Source of the DNA: Candidatus Rokuibacteriota bacterium
Lineage (GTDB): Bacteria > Methylomirabilota > Methylomirabilia > Rokubacteriales > CSP1-6
Direction: 5' to 3'
DNA: 5,785 nt
NCBI GenBank assembly: GCA_016201645.1
Contig: JACQCL010000013.1
Span: forward strand, 1-5,785
In this document: piece after piece, positions 5,656 through 5,785 of the stretch
Layout of the letters: the number at the start of each line of letters is the position of its first letter
Numbering within the stretch: the first letter of the stretch is position 1
Notes under the pieces: model-generated
Seen by the model: only the letters and a program-made list of their open reading frames with translations
Database searches by the model: none
Told to the model about the DNA's origin: nothing
Program-made: the position numbers and the translations under genes

Positions 5656-5785
5656 GCGGGTGGACAGGGATCCTCTTCTCTTTCGGAATGATCACAGCGG
5701 GACTCGCCTGGACGGACGCGGGTCCCGCGTCAGGGCTCCGTCACCTCTACGTCCTTCCGACGCTGTGGGCAGCCCTCCGCTTTGG
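5652..5785 (+). CDS. N-terminus of a membrane protein, probably a sensor histidine kinase (3' end outside window)
   Basis: A GTG at 5652 overlaps the preceding stop in the 4-nt GTGA arrangement typical of coupled genes. The frame stays open for 44 codons to the window edge. The peptide begins MSGWTGILFSFGMITAGLAW, a first hydrophobic segment. After a short polar turn comes LRHLYVLPTLWAALRF. A pattern of this kind (HLYxLPxLxAALRFG) is familiar from membrane-embedded N-terminal regions of histidine kinases and related sensors. No kinase motif lies within the window. Chain position after a response regulator and an HD-GYP protein fits a cognate kinase. The reading frame is well supported by the overlap; the kinase call is inference from pattern and context. 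Confidence 0.55.
   Translation, partial: MSGWTGILFSFGMITAGLAWTDAGPASGLRHLYVLPTLWAALRF

Overview
This window is GC-rich and tightly packed, with every gene on the + strand. It looks like a bacterial chromosome with high G/C at third codon positions. The protein style would suit a lineage such as Rokubacteria/Methylomirabilota, but that is an impression only; no marker in the window settles the taxonomy.

Region 1 (1-3576) is the distal part of an F1Fo ATP synthase operon in the classic order atpA-atpG-atpD-atpC. It encodes the C-terminal 274 residues of alpha (the gene starts outside the window) and complete gamma, beta and epsilon. Gaps are short (16, 16 and 5 nt). The catalytic and structural motifs of beta are intact, the alpha arginine finger is present, and epsilon carries all the residues that bind ATP in Bacillus-type epsilon subunits.

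Region 2 (3577-3726) is a 150-nt intergenic stretch. It holds a 17-bp direct repeat (two copies, 34-nt period) and a short block of overlapping inverted and direct repeats just before the next gene. I see no convincing intrinsic terminator or sigma70-type promoter.

Region 3 (3727-5785) is a chain of four overlapping genes. They are a stand-alone receiver-domain response regulator, an HD-GYP phosphohydrolase (probable c-di-GMP phosphodiesterase) with a long helical N-terminus, a polytopic membrane protein resembling a CPBP/CAAX protease with a degraded active site, and the first 44 codons of a membrane protein whose N-terminus resembles a sensor histidine kinase. The overlaps are 16, 26 and 4 nt, so the genes are probably co-translated as one signalling module. 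A plausible scheme is kinase to receiver to HD-GYP, with the membrane protein as an accessory or sensing subunit; this is inference. The receiver and HD-GYP domains, fused in RpfG-type proteins, are here separate polypeptides joined by a 16-nt overlap that contains part of a C6 run.

The ATP synthase part is ordinary. The parts worth a second look are the signalling module, its degenerate CPBP-like member and the repeat-bearing spacer. Nothing here is clearly a new system.
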